DNA from: Veillonella tobetsuensis
Lineage (GTDB): Bacteria; Bacillota; Negativicutes; Veillonellales; Veillonellaceae
DNA length: 64,000 nucleotides
Reading direction: 5' to 3'
NCBI RefSeq assembly: GCF_001078375.1
Contig: NZ_BBXI01000009.1
Coordinates: forward strand, 310,001-374,000
Shown here: positions 26,001 through 34,219 of the stretch, one piece after another
How the letters are laid out: every line of letters starts with the position of its first letter
Numbering within the stretch: position 1 is the stretch's first letter
The notes under the pieces: model-generated
What the model was told of the DNA's origin: nothing
What the model saw: the letters and a program-made list of their open reading frames with translations, nothing else
Database searches by the model: none
Translations under genes and position numbers: made by a program

Positions 26001-27152
26001 ATGAAATATGTAAGTATATTGGGAAGCACTGGCTCAATAGGTACTCAGACGCTAGATGTTATCAAACAACATCCAGATCAATTTAAGGCAGTTGCCTTAG
26101 TAGCAAATAAAAATATTGATCTTTTAGAAAAGCAAATCAATGAATTTCAACCTCTTATAGCTGGCGTTGTTGATGAGCAAGCGTATACTCTTCTTAAAGA
26201 TCGTTACACTGGATCTACTAAACTAATTGGTGGCAAAGAGGCTTTGATAGCGGCAGCAACAATACAAGAGGCAACTATGGTTATTACTGCTATTGTAGGT
26301 GCTGTAGGAATCGAGCCAACTGTGGAGGCCATTAAAGCTCGTAAAACCATTGGTCTTGCAAATAAAGAGACCTTAGTTGCTGGGGGACCCTTAATTACTT
26401 CTATTGCCAAGGAATATGACGTTGCTATTTTACCTATAGACAGTGAACATAGTGCTATTTTTCAATGCTTAGAAGGTCAAACTAAAGCTAATGTAGATTC
26501 ATTAATCTTAACTGCTTCTGGTGGACCACTTCGTACTTGGCCTAGTGAACGTATTGCGTCTGCAACTGCAGCGGATTGTTTAAAGCATCCAACTTGGAAC
26601 ATGGGGAGCAAAATCACTATTGATTCTGCTTCTTTATTCAATAAAGGATTAGAAGTAATTGAAGCACACTGGTTATTTGGTTTTGATTTTGATCATATCG
26701 ATGTTGTGGTTCACCCTCAAAGTATTATCCATTCCATGATTCGTTTGAAGGATGGTGCTATTCTTTCACAAATGGGAAATCCTGATATGAGAGAACCTAT
26801 TCAATATGCTTTAACCTACCCTGATCGTATGTCTCTTGATATGAAGCATTTAGACTTTAAAGAATTACTCACTCTCGAGTTTATGCCTCCTAGAGTTGAC
26901 GATTTTCCTGCACTACGTTTAGCTTATGAAGTAGGTAAAATAGGTGGTTTTAAACCAGCTGTTTTTAATGCGGCTAATGAGACTGCTGTTTACGCCTTCC
27001 TAGATGGGAAAATTGTGTTTAGCGACATCTATAAAATTGTTACTGCTGTATTAGAATCTATGGAACCTGATGATACGTTCACCCTTGATAACTTATTGGC
27101 TGTCGATCAATGGGCTCGCATAAAAGCAACAGAGTTTATAAATAGGAGATAG
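26001..27152 (+). CDS. dxr: 1-deoxy-D-xylulose 5-phosphate reductoisomerase
   Basis: The first committed step of the MEP isoprenoid pathway: NADPH-dependent conversion of DXP to MEP. The NADPH-binding LGSTGSIGTQTLDV is at the N-terminus. LANKETLVAGG lies near 120 and PIDSEHSAIFQCL near 147 with metal ligands. Length is 383 residues. IspG of the same pathway is encoded two genes downstream. The ATG follows GAAGG and the stop is 1 base before rseP. Confidence 0.97.
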   Translation: MKYVSILGSTGSIGTQTLDVIKQHPDQFKAVALVANKNIDLLEKQINEFQPLIAGVVDEQAYTLLKDRYTGSTKLIGGKEALIAAATIQEATMVITAIVGAVGIEPTVEAIKARKTIGLANKETLVAGGPLITSIAKEYDVAILPIDSEHSAIFQCLEGQTKANVDSLILTASGGPLRTWPSERIASATAADCLKHPTWNMGSKITIDSASLFNKGLEVIEAHWLFGFDFDHIDVVVHPQSIIHSMIRLKDGAILSQMGNPDMREPIQYALTYPDRMSLDMKHLDFKELLTLEFMPPRVDDFPALRLAYEVGKIGGFKPAVFNAANETAVYAFLDGKIVFSDIYKIVTAVLESMEPDDTFTLDNLLAVDQWARIKATEFINRR

Positions 27153-27153
27153 T

Positions 27154-28170
27154 ATGATTACGGCTTTAGCCACAATATTTGTATTTGGTCTAATTGTGTT
27201 TATTCATGAATTAGGTCATTTTATAACTGCAAAATTATCTGGAATGCGCGTTGATGAGTTTGCCATTGGTTTTGGTCCTATTTTAGTCAAAAAACAATAT
27301 GGCGAAACACTCTATTCCATTCGTTGTATTCCTTTAGGTGGTTTTAATAAAATTGCAGGTATGACACCTGATGAGCCTTTGGATGAAGGTTCTTTTTACA
27401 ATAAACCAGCCTATAAAAAGTTAATTGTTATTTCTGCTGGTGCAATATTTAATTTCTTACTAGCTATCGTGATTTACTTTGGCTTAAATGCAACAGTAGG
27501 AACGATGGTCTCTACGGATAAACCAATTATTGGTAGTGTAGTAACAGGTGGTGCTGCTGATTTAGGTAAATTACAAGGTGGAGATGTAATTCTTTCTATT
27601 GATAATCAACCTATTTCAAAATGGTCAGAGATTTCTGAACGCTTAAAAGGGACCGCTAATCATGGGGTTACTGTAGTAGTAGAGCGTAAAGGAGAAACAG
27701 TAGAATCTACAGTGATTCCTAAATTAGAAAAGGATACACCTAAACTTGGTATTTATCAATCCTATGAAACAATACCTCATAGTATTGGGGAGTCCTTTGT
27801 ATTAGCTGTTCAAAAAACAGGATATATTATTGGAGCCATGGTAGATGGTCTTAGAGAGATGGTTGTCGGCAAAGAACAAGCAGAAGTATCTGGGCCAGTA
27901 GGCATTTCACATATGGCTGGTTCTATAGCTCAACAAGGGTTTGCCCCATTATTGAGCTTTGCTGCATTACTTAGCATCAACCTTGGCGTAATTAATTTAT
28001 TGCCACTACCAGTATTAGATGGCGGTCATCTTATCATCATTTTGATTGAGGCTATTACAAGACGTAAATTACCTGCTAAAGCGTTGATGTATATTCAAAT
28101 GGTTGGTATCGCTCTTTTAGTCACTATCTTTGTATATGCTACGGCAAAAGATATTATACAATTACTATAA
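27154..28170 (+). CDS. rseP: RIP metalloprotease RseP
   Basis: A site-2-type intramembrane zinc protease. Residues 17-21 (HELGH) form the HExxH motif in the first transmembrane segment. A PDZ domain spans about 110-190 (GGAADLGKLQGGDVILSI). The second metal motif LPLPVLDGGHL lies near 285. Length is 338 residues. Substrates are unknown here; in other bacteria it cleaves anti-sigma factors and signal-peptide remnants. Position between dxr and ispG is standard in Firmicutes. Confidence 0.95.
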   Translation: MITALATIFVFGLIVFIHELGHFITAKLSGMRVDEFAIGFGPILVKKQYGETLYSIRCIPLGGFNKIAGMTPDEPLDEGSFYNKPAYKKLIVISAGAIFNFLLAIVIYFGLNATVGTMVSTDKPIIGSVVTGGAADLGKLQGGDVILSIDNQPISKWSEISERLKGTANHGVTVVVERKGETVESTVIPKLEKDTPKLGIYQSYETIPHSIGESFVLAVQKTGYIIGAMVDGLREMVVGKEQAEVSGPVGISHMAGSIAQQGFAPLLSFAALLSINLGVINLLPLPVLDGGHLIIILIEAITRRKLPAKALMYIQMVGIALLVTIFVYATAKDIIQLL

Positions 28171-28192
28171 GAGTCATAGTTAGGAGTTATAT

Positions 28193-29269
28193 ATGATTAC
28201 TAGAAAACCAACAAATGGCATCTATGTAGGCAATGTAAAAATTGGCGACTATGCACCAGTTAGTATTCAATCTATGATTACTACTGATCCTGTACATACA
28301 GAAAAGGCGATAGCTGAAATTAATCGACTGACTGAAGCAGGTTGTGAATTAGTGCGTGTAGCAGTACCGACAATGGCATCTGCTAAAGCATTAAAAGCGG
28401 TACGTGCAGGCATTACAATCCCTTTAATAGCAGATATTCATTTTGATTATAAATTGGCCTTAGAAGCTATCGAGAATAATGTAGATGGTCTTCGTATTAA
28501 TCCAGGAAATATCGGTGGTGAGGATAAGGTCTTAGCGGTTATTGAAAAAGCTAAACCTAAACAAATACCTATTCGAATTGGCGTTAATGCCGGTTCTTTA
28601 CCTCAACATATATTAAAGGCTTATGGTGGTCATCCTACAGCTGATGGAATGGTTGAAACTGCTTTAGAGCATGTGCGCATTTTAGAAAAATTAGACTATA
28701 AACACATGAAGATTTCTATTAAAGCTACTGAAGTTCCTCTCATGGTAGAAGCATATAGAAAGCTTTCAGATAAAATACCATATCCATTACATTTAGGTGT
28801 AACTGAAGCAGGTACTATTAAACAAGGTACTATTAAATCTGCTATGGGTATAGGTGCATTACTATTGGATGGTATTGGAGACACATTGCGTGTATCCTTA
28901 ACAGGTGATCCCATTCATGAAATCGAAGTAGGAAAAAGTATTTTAAGTAATTTAGGCCTTAGAAACTTTGGGGCCACCATGATTTCTTGTCCCACATGTG
29001 GTCGCTGCCAAGTTAACTTGTTTGATATGGCAGGTATTGTAGAGGAACGTTTAGCATCTATTTCTGCACCTATTAAGGTGGCCGTTATGGGCTGTGTTGT
29101 AAATGGTCCAGGTGAAGCTAGAGAAGCTGATTTTGGTATTGCCGGTGGTAATGGTCAAGGCATTATTTTCAGAAAAGGGGAGGTATTAAAAACTGTTCCT
29201 GAATCTGAATTAGTAGATACTTTATTTAGAGAAATAGATCAATATTTAGAAACACTTGATAAGGAGTAA
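28193..29269 (+). CDS. ispG: 4-hydroxy-3-methylbut-2-en-1-yl diphosphate synthase (IspG/GcpE)
   Basis: An Fe-S enzyme that converts MEcPP to HMBPP late in the MEP pathway. The cluster ligands are in SCPTCGRCQVN near residue 265 and in CVVNGPGEA near 305. The N-terminal IQSMITTDPVHTEKAIAEI belongs to the TIM-barrel part. It has 358 residues. TAGGAG lies before the ATG. Ends 4 bases before the proS ATG. Confidence 0.96.
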   Translation: MITRKPTNGIYVGNVKIGDYAPVSIQSMITTDPVHTEKAIAEINRLTEAGCELVRVAVPTMASAKALKAVRAGITIPLIADIHFDYKLALEAIENNVDGLRINPGNIGGEDKVLAVIEKAKPKQIPIRIGVNAGSLPQHILKAYGGHPTADGMVETALEHVRILEKLDYKHMKISIKATEVPLMVEAYRKLSDKIPYPLHLGVTEAGTIKQGTIKSAMGIGALLLDGIGDTLRVSLTGDPIHEIEVGKSILSNLGLRNFGATMISCPTCGRCQVNLFDMAGIVEERLASISAPIKVAVMGCVVNGPGEAREADFGIAGGNGQGIIFRKGEVLKTVPESELVDTLFREIDQYLETLDKE

Positions 29270-29273
29270 TTGT

Positions 29274-30992
29274 ATGTTAGCCAGTAAATTATATGCCCCA
29301 ACATTGCGGGAGGTTCCATCTGATGCAGATGTGGTAAGTCAACAACTTATGTTGCGTGCAGGTTTTATGCGCAAGGTTGCCAATGGTTTATATAGTTTTT
29401 TACCGTTGGGCTGGCGAAGTATCAAAAAAATTGAAGCCATCATTCGTGAAGAGATGGACCGTTCTGGAGCACAAGAAGTCATGATGCCTATTTTGCAACC
29501 TGCTGACATTTGGAAAGAATCCGGTCGCTGGAATGCGTATGGTGCTGAAATGATGCGCATTAATGACCGCCATGATGTGGAGTACTGCTTAGGACCTACT
29601 CATGAAGAAATGATTACAACATTGGTAAAAAATGAAATTAATTCATATCGTCAATTACCAGTTAATCTTTATCAAATCCAAAGCAAATTCCGCGATGAAC
29701 GTCGTCCACGATATGGTTTAATGCGTAGCCGCGAATTTATTATGAAGGATGGTTACTCCTTTGATATTGATGATGCAGCTGCAGATGTATCTTACAAAAC
29801 TATGTATGATGCATATAGTCGTATTTTTACTCGTTGCGGTCTTACTTTTAGACCTGTAGAAGCTGATAGCGGTGCTATTGGTGGTAGCAATACGCATGAA
29901 TTTATGGCTATTGCTGAAGCTGGCGAAGCAGATATTATTCACTGTTCCGCTTGTGACTATGCTGCAAATATTGAAATTGGTAAACCGGGCATCATGAAAC
30001 AAGTAGAAGAGGCTTTAAAAGAATTAGAAGTTGTGGATACGCCTCAAGCATCTACTATTGAAGCTGTTGCTGAAATGCTCAATTTACCTTTAGAAAAAAC
30101 TATTAAAGCCGTAGTATATGCCATTGAAGATAAAGTAATTCTAGCTATGGTTCGCGGTGATCATGATGTGAATGAAGTCGCTGTTCAACATGCTGTTAAT
30201 GGTTCCGTAGAGCCTGAAATGGCAACACCTGAACAATTGGAAAAGGTTGGATTGACTGCTGGTTTTATCAGCCCAGTAGGCCTTAAACAAACAGACGATT
30301 TTGCTATTGTTGTAGACGAATCTGTTATGGAAACATATAATGTTTGTTGTGGTGCCAATAAAGCTGATGCTCATTATATTAATATCAATCCTAAACGCGA
30401 TTTTAATACAGAAGATATTATTGTAGCACCTATTCGTTTAATTACAAAAGACGATGTATGCCCTGAATGTCATAGTCCTTTAGAATACAGTAAAGGTATC
30501 GAAGTAGGCCAAGTATTTAAGTTAGGTACTAAATATTCTGAAAGTTTACAAGCTACATACCTTGATCAAAATGGTCGTCCTAATGCAATGGTTATGGGCT
30601 GTTATGGTATCGGCGTTAGCCGTACATTAGCTGCAGCTATTGAACAATATCATGATGAAAATGGCATTATTTGGCCTCGTGCTATAGCTCCTTTTGAAGT
30701 AGTTATTGTTCCTATTAACGCAAAAGATGAAGCTCTAATGTCCACAAGTACATCTATTTACGATACATTGTTAAACAATAAAGTAGATGTTTTATTAGAT
30801 GATCGTAAAGATCGAGCTGGTGTTAAATTTAAAGATGCTGATCTTATTGGCTATCCATTACGAATTACAGTAAGTAAAAATACGTTGGATAGTAATGAAG
30901 TAGAAATCCGTATCCGTAAAACAGGTGAAGCTATTAATTGTCCAATTGGTGAAGTATCCAGTAAAGTACAAGAATTATTGAGTCAATTATAA
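29274..30992 (+). CDS. proS: Prolyl-tRNA synthetase (bacterial type with editing domain)
   Basis: Charges tRNA-Pro with proline. A class II enzyme of 572 residues. Motif 2 lies around YQIQSKFRDERRPRYGLMR near 133-150. A YbaK-like editing insertion spans about 225-390 (LPLEKTIKAVVYAIEDKVIL). The third class II region is MVMGCYGIGVSRTLAA near 440. The start is ATG 29274, placed by AAGGAG at the end of ispG. A terminator follows, ending the rpsB-proS block. Confidence 0.97.
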   Translation: MLASKLYAPTLREVPSDADVVSQQLMLRAGFMRKVANGLYSFLPLGWRSIKKIEAIIREEMDRSGAQEVMMPILQPADIWKESGRWNAYGAEMMRINDRHDVEYCLGPTHEEMITTLVKNEINSYRQLPVNLYQIQSKFRDERRPRYGLMRSREFIMKDGYSFDIDDAAADVSYKTMYDAYSRIFTRCGLTFRPVEADSGAIGGSNTHEFMAIAEAGEADIIHCSACDYAANIEIGKPGIMKQVEEALKELEVVDTPQASTIEAVAEMLNLPLEKTIKAVVYAIEDKVILAMVRGDHDVNEVAVQHAVNGSVEPEMATPEQLEKVGLTAGFISPVGLKQTDDFAIVVDESVMETYNVCCGANKADAHYININPKRDFNTEDIIVAPIRLITKDDVCPECHSPLEYSKGIEVGQVFKLGTKYSESLQATYLDQNGRPNAMVMGCYGIGVSRTLAAAIEQYHDENGIIWPRAIAPFEVVIVPINAKDEALMSTSTSIYDTLLNNKVDVLLDDRKDRAGVKFKDADLIGYPLRITVSKNTLDSNEVEIRIRKTGEAINCPIGEVSSKVQELLSQL

Positions 30993-30995
30993 TTT

Positions 30996-31037
30996 AAATT
31001 GCGATTCTAGTGAATGCTCATTAGAATCGCAATTTTT
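30996..31037 (+). terminator. Intrinsic terminator after proS
   Basis: A 14-bp stem AAATTGCGATTCTA/TAGAATCGCAATTT (30996-31009 and 31022-31035) with a 12-base loop, ending within a five-T run. Confidence 0.85.
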
Positions 31038-31048
31038 ATGTTATAGAG

Positions 31049-31067
31049 AATTAGAAATATTCTAATT
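31049..31067. repeat. 8-bp palindrome upstream of the PHP gene
   Basis: AATTAGAA-ATA-TTCTAATT is a perfect 8-bp inverted repeat. It lies about 37 bases upstream of the likely -35 at 31104. It could be an upstream operator, but AT-rich palindromes arise easily by chance here. Confidence 0.35.
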
Positions 31068-31103
31068 ATAGTTGTAAAACTTTCAGAGATTAGTTTTAAA
31101 AAC

Positions 31104-31132
31104 TTGAATAAACTAGCAGAATAAGTCATAAT
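31104..31132 (+). promoter_or_regulatory. Promoter of the PHP-Asp23-miaB unit
   Basis: TTGAAT (31104-31109), 17 bases, CATAAT (31127-31132), then a GGAGG ribosome-binding site at 31159-31163 before ATG 31169. Confidence 0.6.
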
Positions 31133-31168
31133 TAAATGATAGGGTATTGTGATAATTTGGAGGTAATT

Positions 31169-31993
31169 ATGCGTGTAGATTTTCATATGCATTCTACATT
31201 TTCTGATGGTGTAGAAACACCAGAGCAGCTATTGCAACATGCTGTGAAAGCTGATTTGAAAATGATTGCATTAACTGATCACGATGAGATTGCTGGAATA
31301 GATACAATGTTAGCCATTGAGAGTCCTATTCAAATTATTACAGGCTGTGAATTTAGTGCTCATTATAAAGGAAAAGATATACATATTTTAGGCTATGGTT
31401 TTAATCACCATGATGAGGGCCTGCATAAATTCATTGAATTCTTTAAGGAAAAGCGTGAATCAAGAATAAAAGATATTATCTCTCGATGTATTGATCATGG
31501 TTATAATATTTCTTTTACAGAATTAGAAGATCTATATCCAAATACCAAATCTTATGGTAGACCACATGTTACTAGATTACTAATAGACCATGGCTATGCC
31601 AAAGATGTACAAGAGGTGTTTGATGGCATATTAAATTCAAAAAGTCCTTGTTATATTCCTAAGGTCAAATTAGAAGTTCCTGAAATACTAGATATTATTC
31701 ACAATGCAAATGGACTAGCTGTATTGGCCCATCCTAAACTAGTTCGCAATGATGATTATGTTACAGAACTACTAGATTATAGCTTTGATGGTGTTGAAGT
31801 ATATCACTCCAAACACGATCAAGCGGATGAACAAAAATATTTGGCTATGGCAAAGGAGCGGAACTTATTTATTACAGGTGGATCTGATTATCATGGAATA
31901 CCTAATCGATATCCTTATCATATAGGTGAATATGTGGTTGATAGTCATCTAGTAAATCGGTTTATTGAACGTATACGTTGTATATCTGCGTAA
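31169..31993 (+). CDS. PHP-domain phosphoesterase
   Basis: A 274-residue protein of the PHP superfamily, similar to stand-alone YciV/RNase AM-type and TrpH-like enzymes that hydrolyse phosphate esters of nucleotides or RNA ends. Metal-binding stretches are DFHMHSTFSDG (His6, His8), LTDHDEI near 36, VLAHPKL near 186 and GGSDYHG near 240. All four conserved blocks are intact, so it should be active. The substrate is not certain. It starts a unit with the P-loop/Asp23 gene and miaB. Confidence 0.88.
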   Translation: MRVDFHMHSTFSDGVETPEQLLQHAVKADLKMIALTDHDEIAGIDTMLAIESPIQIITGCEFSAHYKGKDIHILGYGFNHHDEGLHKFIEFFKEKRESRIKDIISRCIDHGYNISFTELEDLYPNTKSYGRPHVTRLLIDHGYAKDVQEVFDGILNSKSPCYIPKVKLEVPEILDIIHNANGLAVLAHPKLVRNDDYVTELLDYSFDGVEVYHSKHDQADEQKYLAMAKERNLFITGGSDYHGIPNRYPYHIGEYVVDSHLVNRFIERIRCISA

Positions 31994-32013
31994 GTTTAGA
32001 TGTGAGGTGTACT

Positions 32014-32892
32014 ATGGAAGTCATTGCTTTTGTAGGTGGTAGTGGTACAGGTAAAAGCCATCGTGCTCTTGTGCTAGCTCATGAAAATAGTGTGGAATGT
32101 ATTATCGACGATGGCATTTTAATTCATGATAATAAAATTGTGGCTGGTTTTTCCGCTAAAAAAGAATCTAGTCGTTTAAAAGCAGTTCGTCGTGCTATAT
32201 TTCAAGATCCGATTCAAGTTAAAGAGGTTCGAGGTCAGTTAGACGCTATTAATCCAAATCGATTAATGATTATCGGAACATCCGATAATATGGTAAAGAA
32301 AATAACAAAGGCCTTAGGGATTCAAGAACCAGATCGTTATATTCGCATTGAAGATGTGGCAACCCAAAAGGAAATTGAAAGAGCGCAACATGCTCGCCTA
32401 AAGGAAGGTAAACATATCATACCGGTTCCTACTATGGAGCTAAAGCCCCATTTTAAAGGGTATTTAATTGATCCAATTAAAACAATTTGGCGCCGTCGTA
32501 CCTTACGTAAACAAGACCCAGATAAAATTGGTCAAATTGGTTCTGAAGGCTTTGAACGTTCTGTAGTAAGACCAGCCTTTAGTTATTATGGACGCTTAAC
32601 TTTTGATGATGATGTCATCATTAAACTAATCCGCAATGGTTTAAAAAAGGTTGCTGGTGTTGATGCATCATCAGATATTGCTTTTAAAAAGAGCCCTAAA
32701 GGACAAAATGGTTTAATGTTAGATATGTCTGTTGTGATTGAACATGGACACCCTGTTAAACCTCTTATGCAGCAGGTACAAAAATCTGTTCGCAATGAAT
32801 TAGAATATATTACTGGCATGTCTGTTGAGCGCATGTCTATTAAAGTTAAAAACATAGTTGAAACAAAACGTAAGATTATAAAAAATATTTAG
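32014..32892 (+). CDS. P-loop/Asp23 (DUF322) fusion protein
   Basis: A 292-residue protein with two recognisable parts. The N-terminus has a Walker A loop GGSGTGKS at residues 8-15 and a following nucleotide-binding-like region of about 150 residues. The C-terminal 100 residues (RLTFDDDVIIKLIRNGLKKV, then SVVIEHGHPVKPLMQQVQ) resemble the Asp23/Gls24 alkaline-shock domain, normally a small stand-alone protein. Asp23 proteins form membrane-associated networks in some Firmicutes. The fusion's function is unknown. ATG 32014 follows GAGGTG, 20 bases after the PHP gene, and miaB follows by 8 bases. Confidence 0.75.
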   Translation: MEVIAFVGGSGTGKSHRALVLAHENSVECIIDDGILIHDNKIVAGFSAKKESSRLKAVRRAIFQDPIQVKEVRGQLDAINPNRLMIIGTSDNMVKKITKALGIQEPDRYIRIEDVATQKEIERAQHARLKEGKHIIPVPTMELKPHFKGYLIDPIKTIWRRRTLRKQDPDKIGQIGSEGFERSVVRPAFSYYGRLTFDDDVIIKLIRNGLKKVAGVDASSDIAFKKSPKGQNGLMLDMSVVIEHGHPVKPLMQQVQKSVRNELEYITGMSVERMSIKVKNIVETKRKIIKNI

Positions 32893-32900
32893 GAGATATA

Positions 32901-34217
32901 ATGAAGTCATATTATATATATACCTATGGTTGTCAAATGAATACCGCCGATTCTGAGCGTCTTTCACATCAACTTGAAACAGTAGGTTATATACCGACCG
33001 ATGATGTAGAATCGGCAGATTTAATATTATTGAATACCTGTGCAGTACGTGAAACGGCAGAAACGAAAGTATTTGGTCGTATCGGTGAATTAAAACGTTT
33101 AAAACAAAAAAATAAAAATTTGATCATTGCTATTACAGGTTGTATGGCACAAAAAAATCAAGCTGAAATGTTTAAACGCGCACCTCATATCGATATTGTC
33201 CTAGGTACTCATAATATTCAATATATTAATGAAATGATTGCTGAGGTTCAACGCACTCATAAGCATCAAATCAATGTTGACATGGATAATACAGTACTTC
33301 CAGAATTACAGGCAAAACCTAATGGTACATTTTTTGCTTGGGTTCCTATAATGAATGGTTGTAATAAATTTTGTACTTATTGCATCGTTCCTCATGTGCG
33401 CGGTCGCGAAATTAGCCGTCCCGTAGAAGCAATTGTAAAAGAAGTAACTGAGCTTGGGGCAAAAGGATTTAAGGAAATTACGTTGTTAGGACAAAATGTT
33501 AATTCCTATGGCTTAGATTTTAAAGATGGTACCGATTTTGGCACCTTAGTAGATGCCCTTGATCATATTCCAGGTATTGAACGCATTCGGTATATGACAA
33601 GTCATCCACAAGATATGACTAAATCAATGATTGATGCATTGGGGCGCTCTAGTAATATTGTTACGCATTTACATTTACCAATCCAATCTGGTTCTGATAG
33701 AATTTTAAAGAAGATGAATCGCCATTATACGGTGGAACATTATAAAGAATTATTATCTTATTGTAGAGAAAAAATTAAAAATGTAGTTGTGACAACCGAT
33801 ATTATCGTAGGTTTTCCTGGGGAGACTGAGGAAGATTTTGAACAGACGCTTCAATTATTAAAAGATGTTCGCTACGATATGGCTTATACATTTATTTATT
33901 CCAAACGTTCTGGTACGCCTGCTGCTACTATGGAGGAACAAGTTCCTGAGGAGGTAAAACGTGTTCGTTTGCAACAATTGATGGATATTCAAAATGAAAT
34001 TTCCTTAGAACTTAACAAAGCTATGGAAGGTCATATATTTGATATTATTGTAGAAGGTCCAAGTGCTAAAGATGAAACCATGTGGTTTGGCCGTACGTCT
34101 GGGAATAAAATGGTATTATTCCCAAAAGATGATGAGTTAACTATTGGTGATACTGTACCAGCCTATATTGATAAAGCACAAACATGGGTCTGCTACGGCA
34201 CCATTCAAAAGGGGTAA
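32901..34217 (+). CDS. miaB: tRNA-2-methylthio-N6-isopentenyladenosine synthase MiaB
   Basis: A radical SAM methylthiotransferase that adds a methylthio group to i6A37 of tRNA; MiaA, encoded 5.4 kb downstream, makes the i6A substrate. The N-terminal UPF0004 domain carries cysteines in YTYGCQMNTADSE, NTCAVRE and GCMAQ. The radical SAM cluster is Cys154-x3-Cys158-x2-Cys161 (CNKFCTYCIVPHVRGRE). The C-terminus is a TRAM domain. Length is 438 residues. It ends two bases before the mutS ATG. Confidence 0.97.
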   Translation: MKSYYIYTYGCQMNTADSERLSHQLETVGYIPTDDVESADLILLNTCAVRETAETKVFGRIGELKRLKQKNKNLIIAITGCMAQKNQAEMFKRAPHIDIVLGTHNIQYINEMIAEVQRTHKHQINVDMDNTVLPELQAKPNGTFFAWVPIMNGCNKFCTYCIVPHVRGREISRPVEAIVKEVTELGAKGFKEITLLGQNVNSYGLDFKDGTDFGTLVDALDHIPGIERIRYMTSHPQDMTKSMIDALGRSSNIVTHLHLPIQSGSDRILKKMNRHYTVEHYKELLSYCREKIKNVVVTTDIIVGFPGETEEDFEQTLQLLKDVRYDMAYTFIYSKRSGTPAATMEEQVPEEVKRVRLQQLMDIQNEISLELNKAMEGHIFDIIVEGPSAKDETMWFGRTSGNKMVLFPKDDELTIGDTVPAYIDKAQTWVCYGTIQKG

Positions 34218-34219
34218 GA

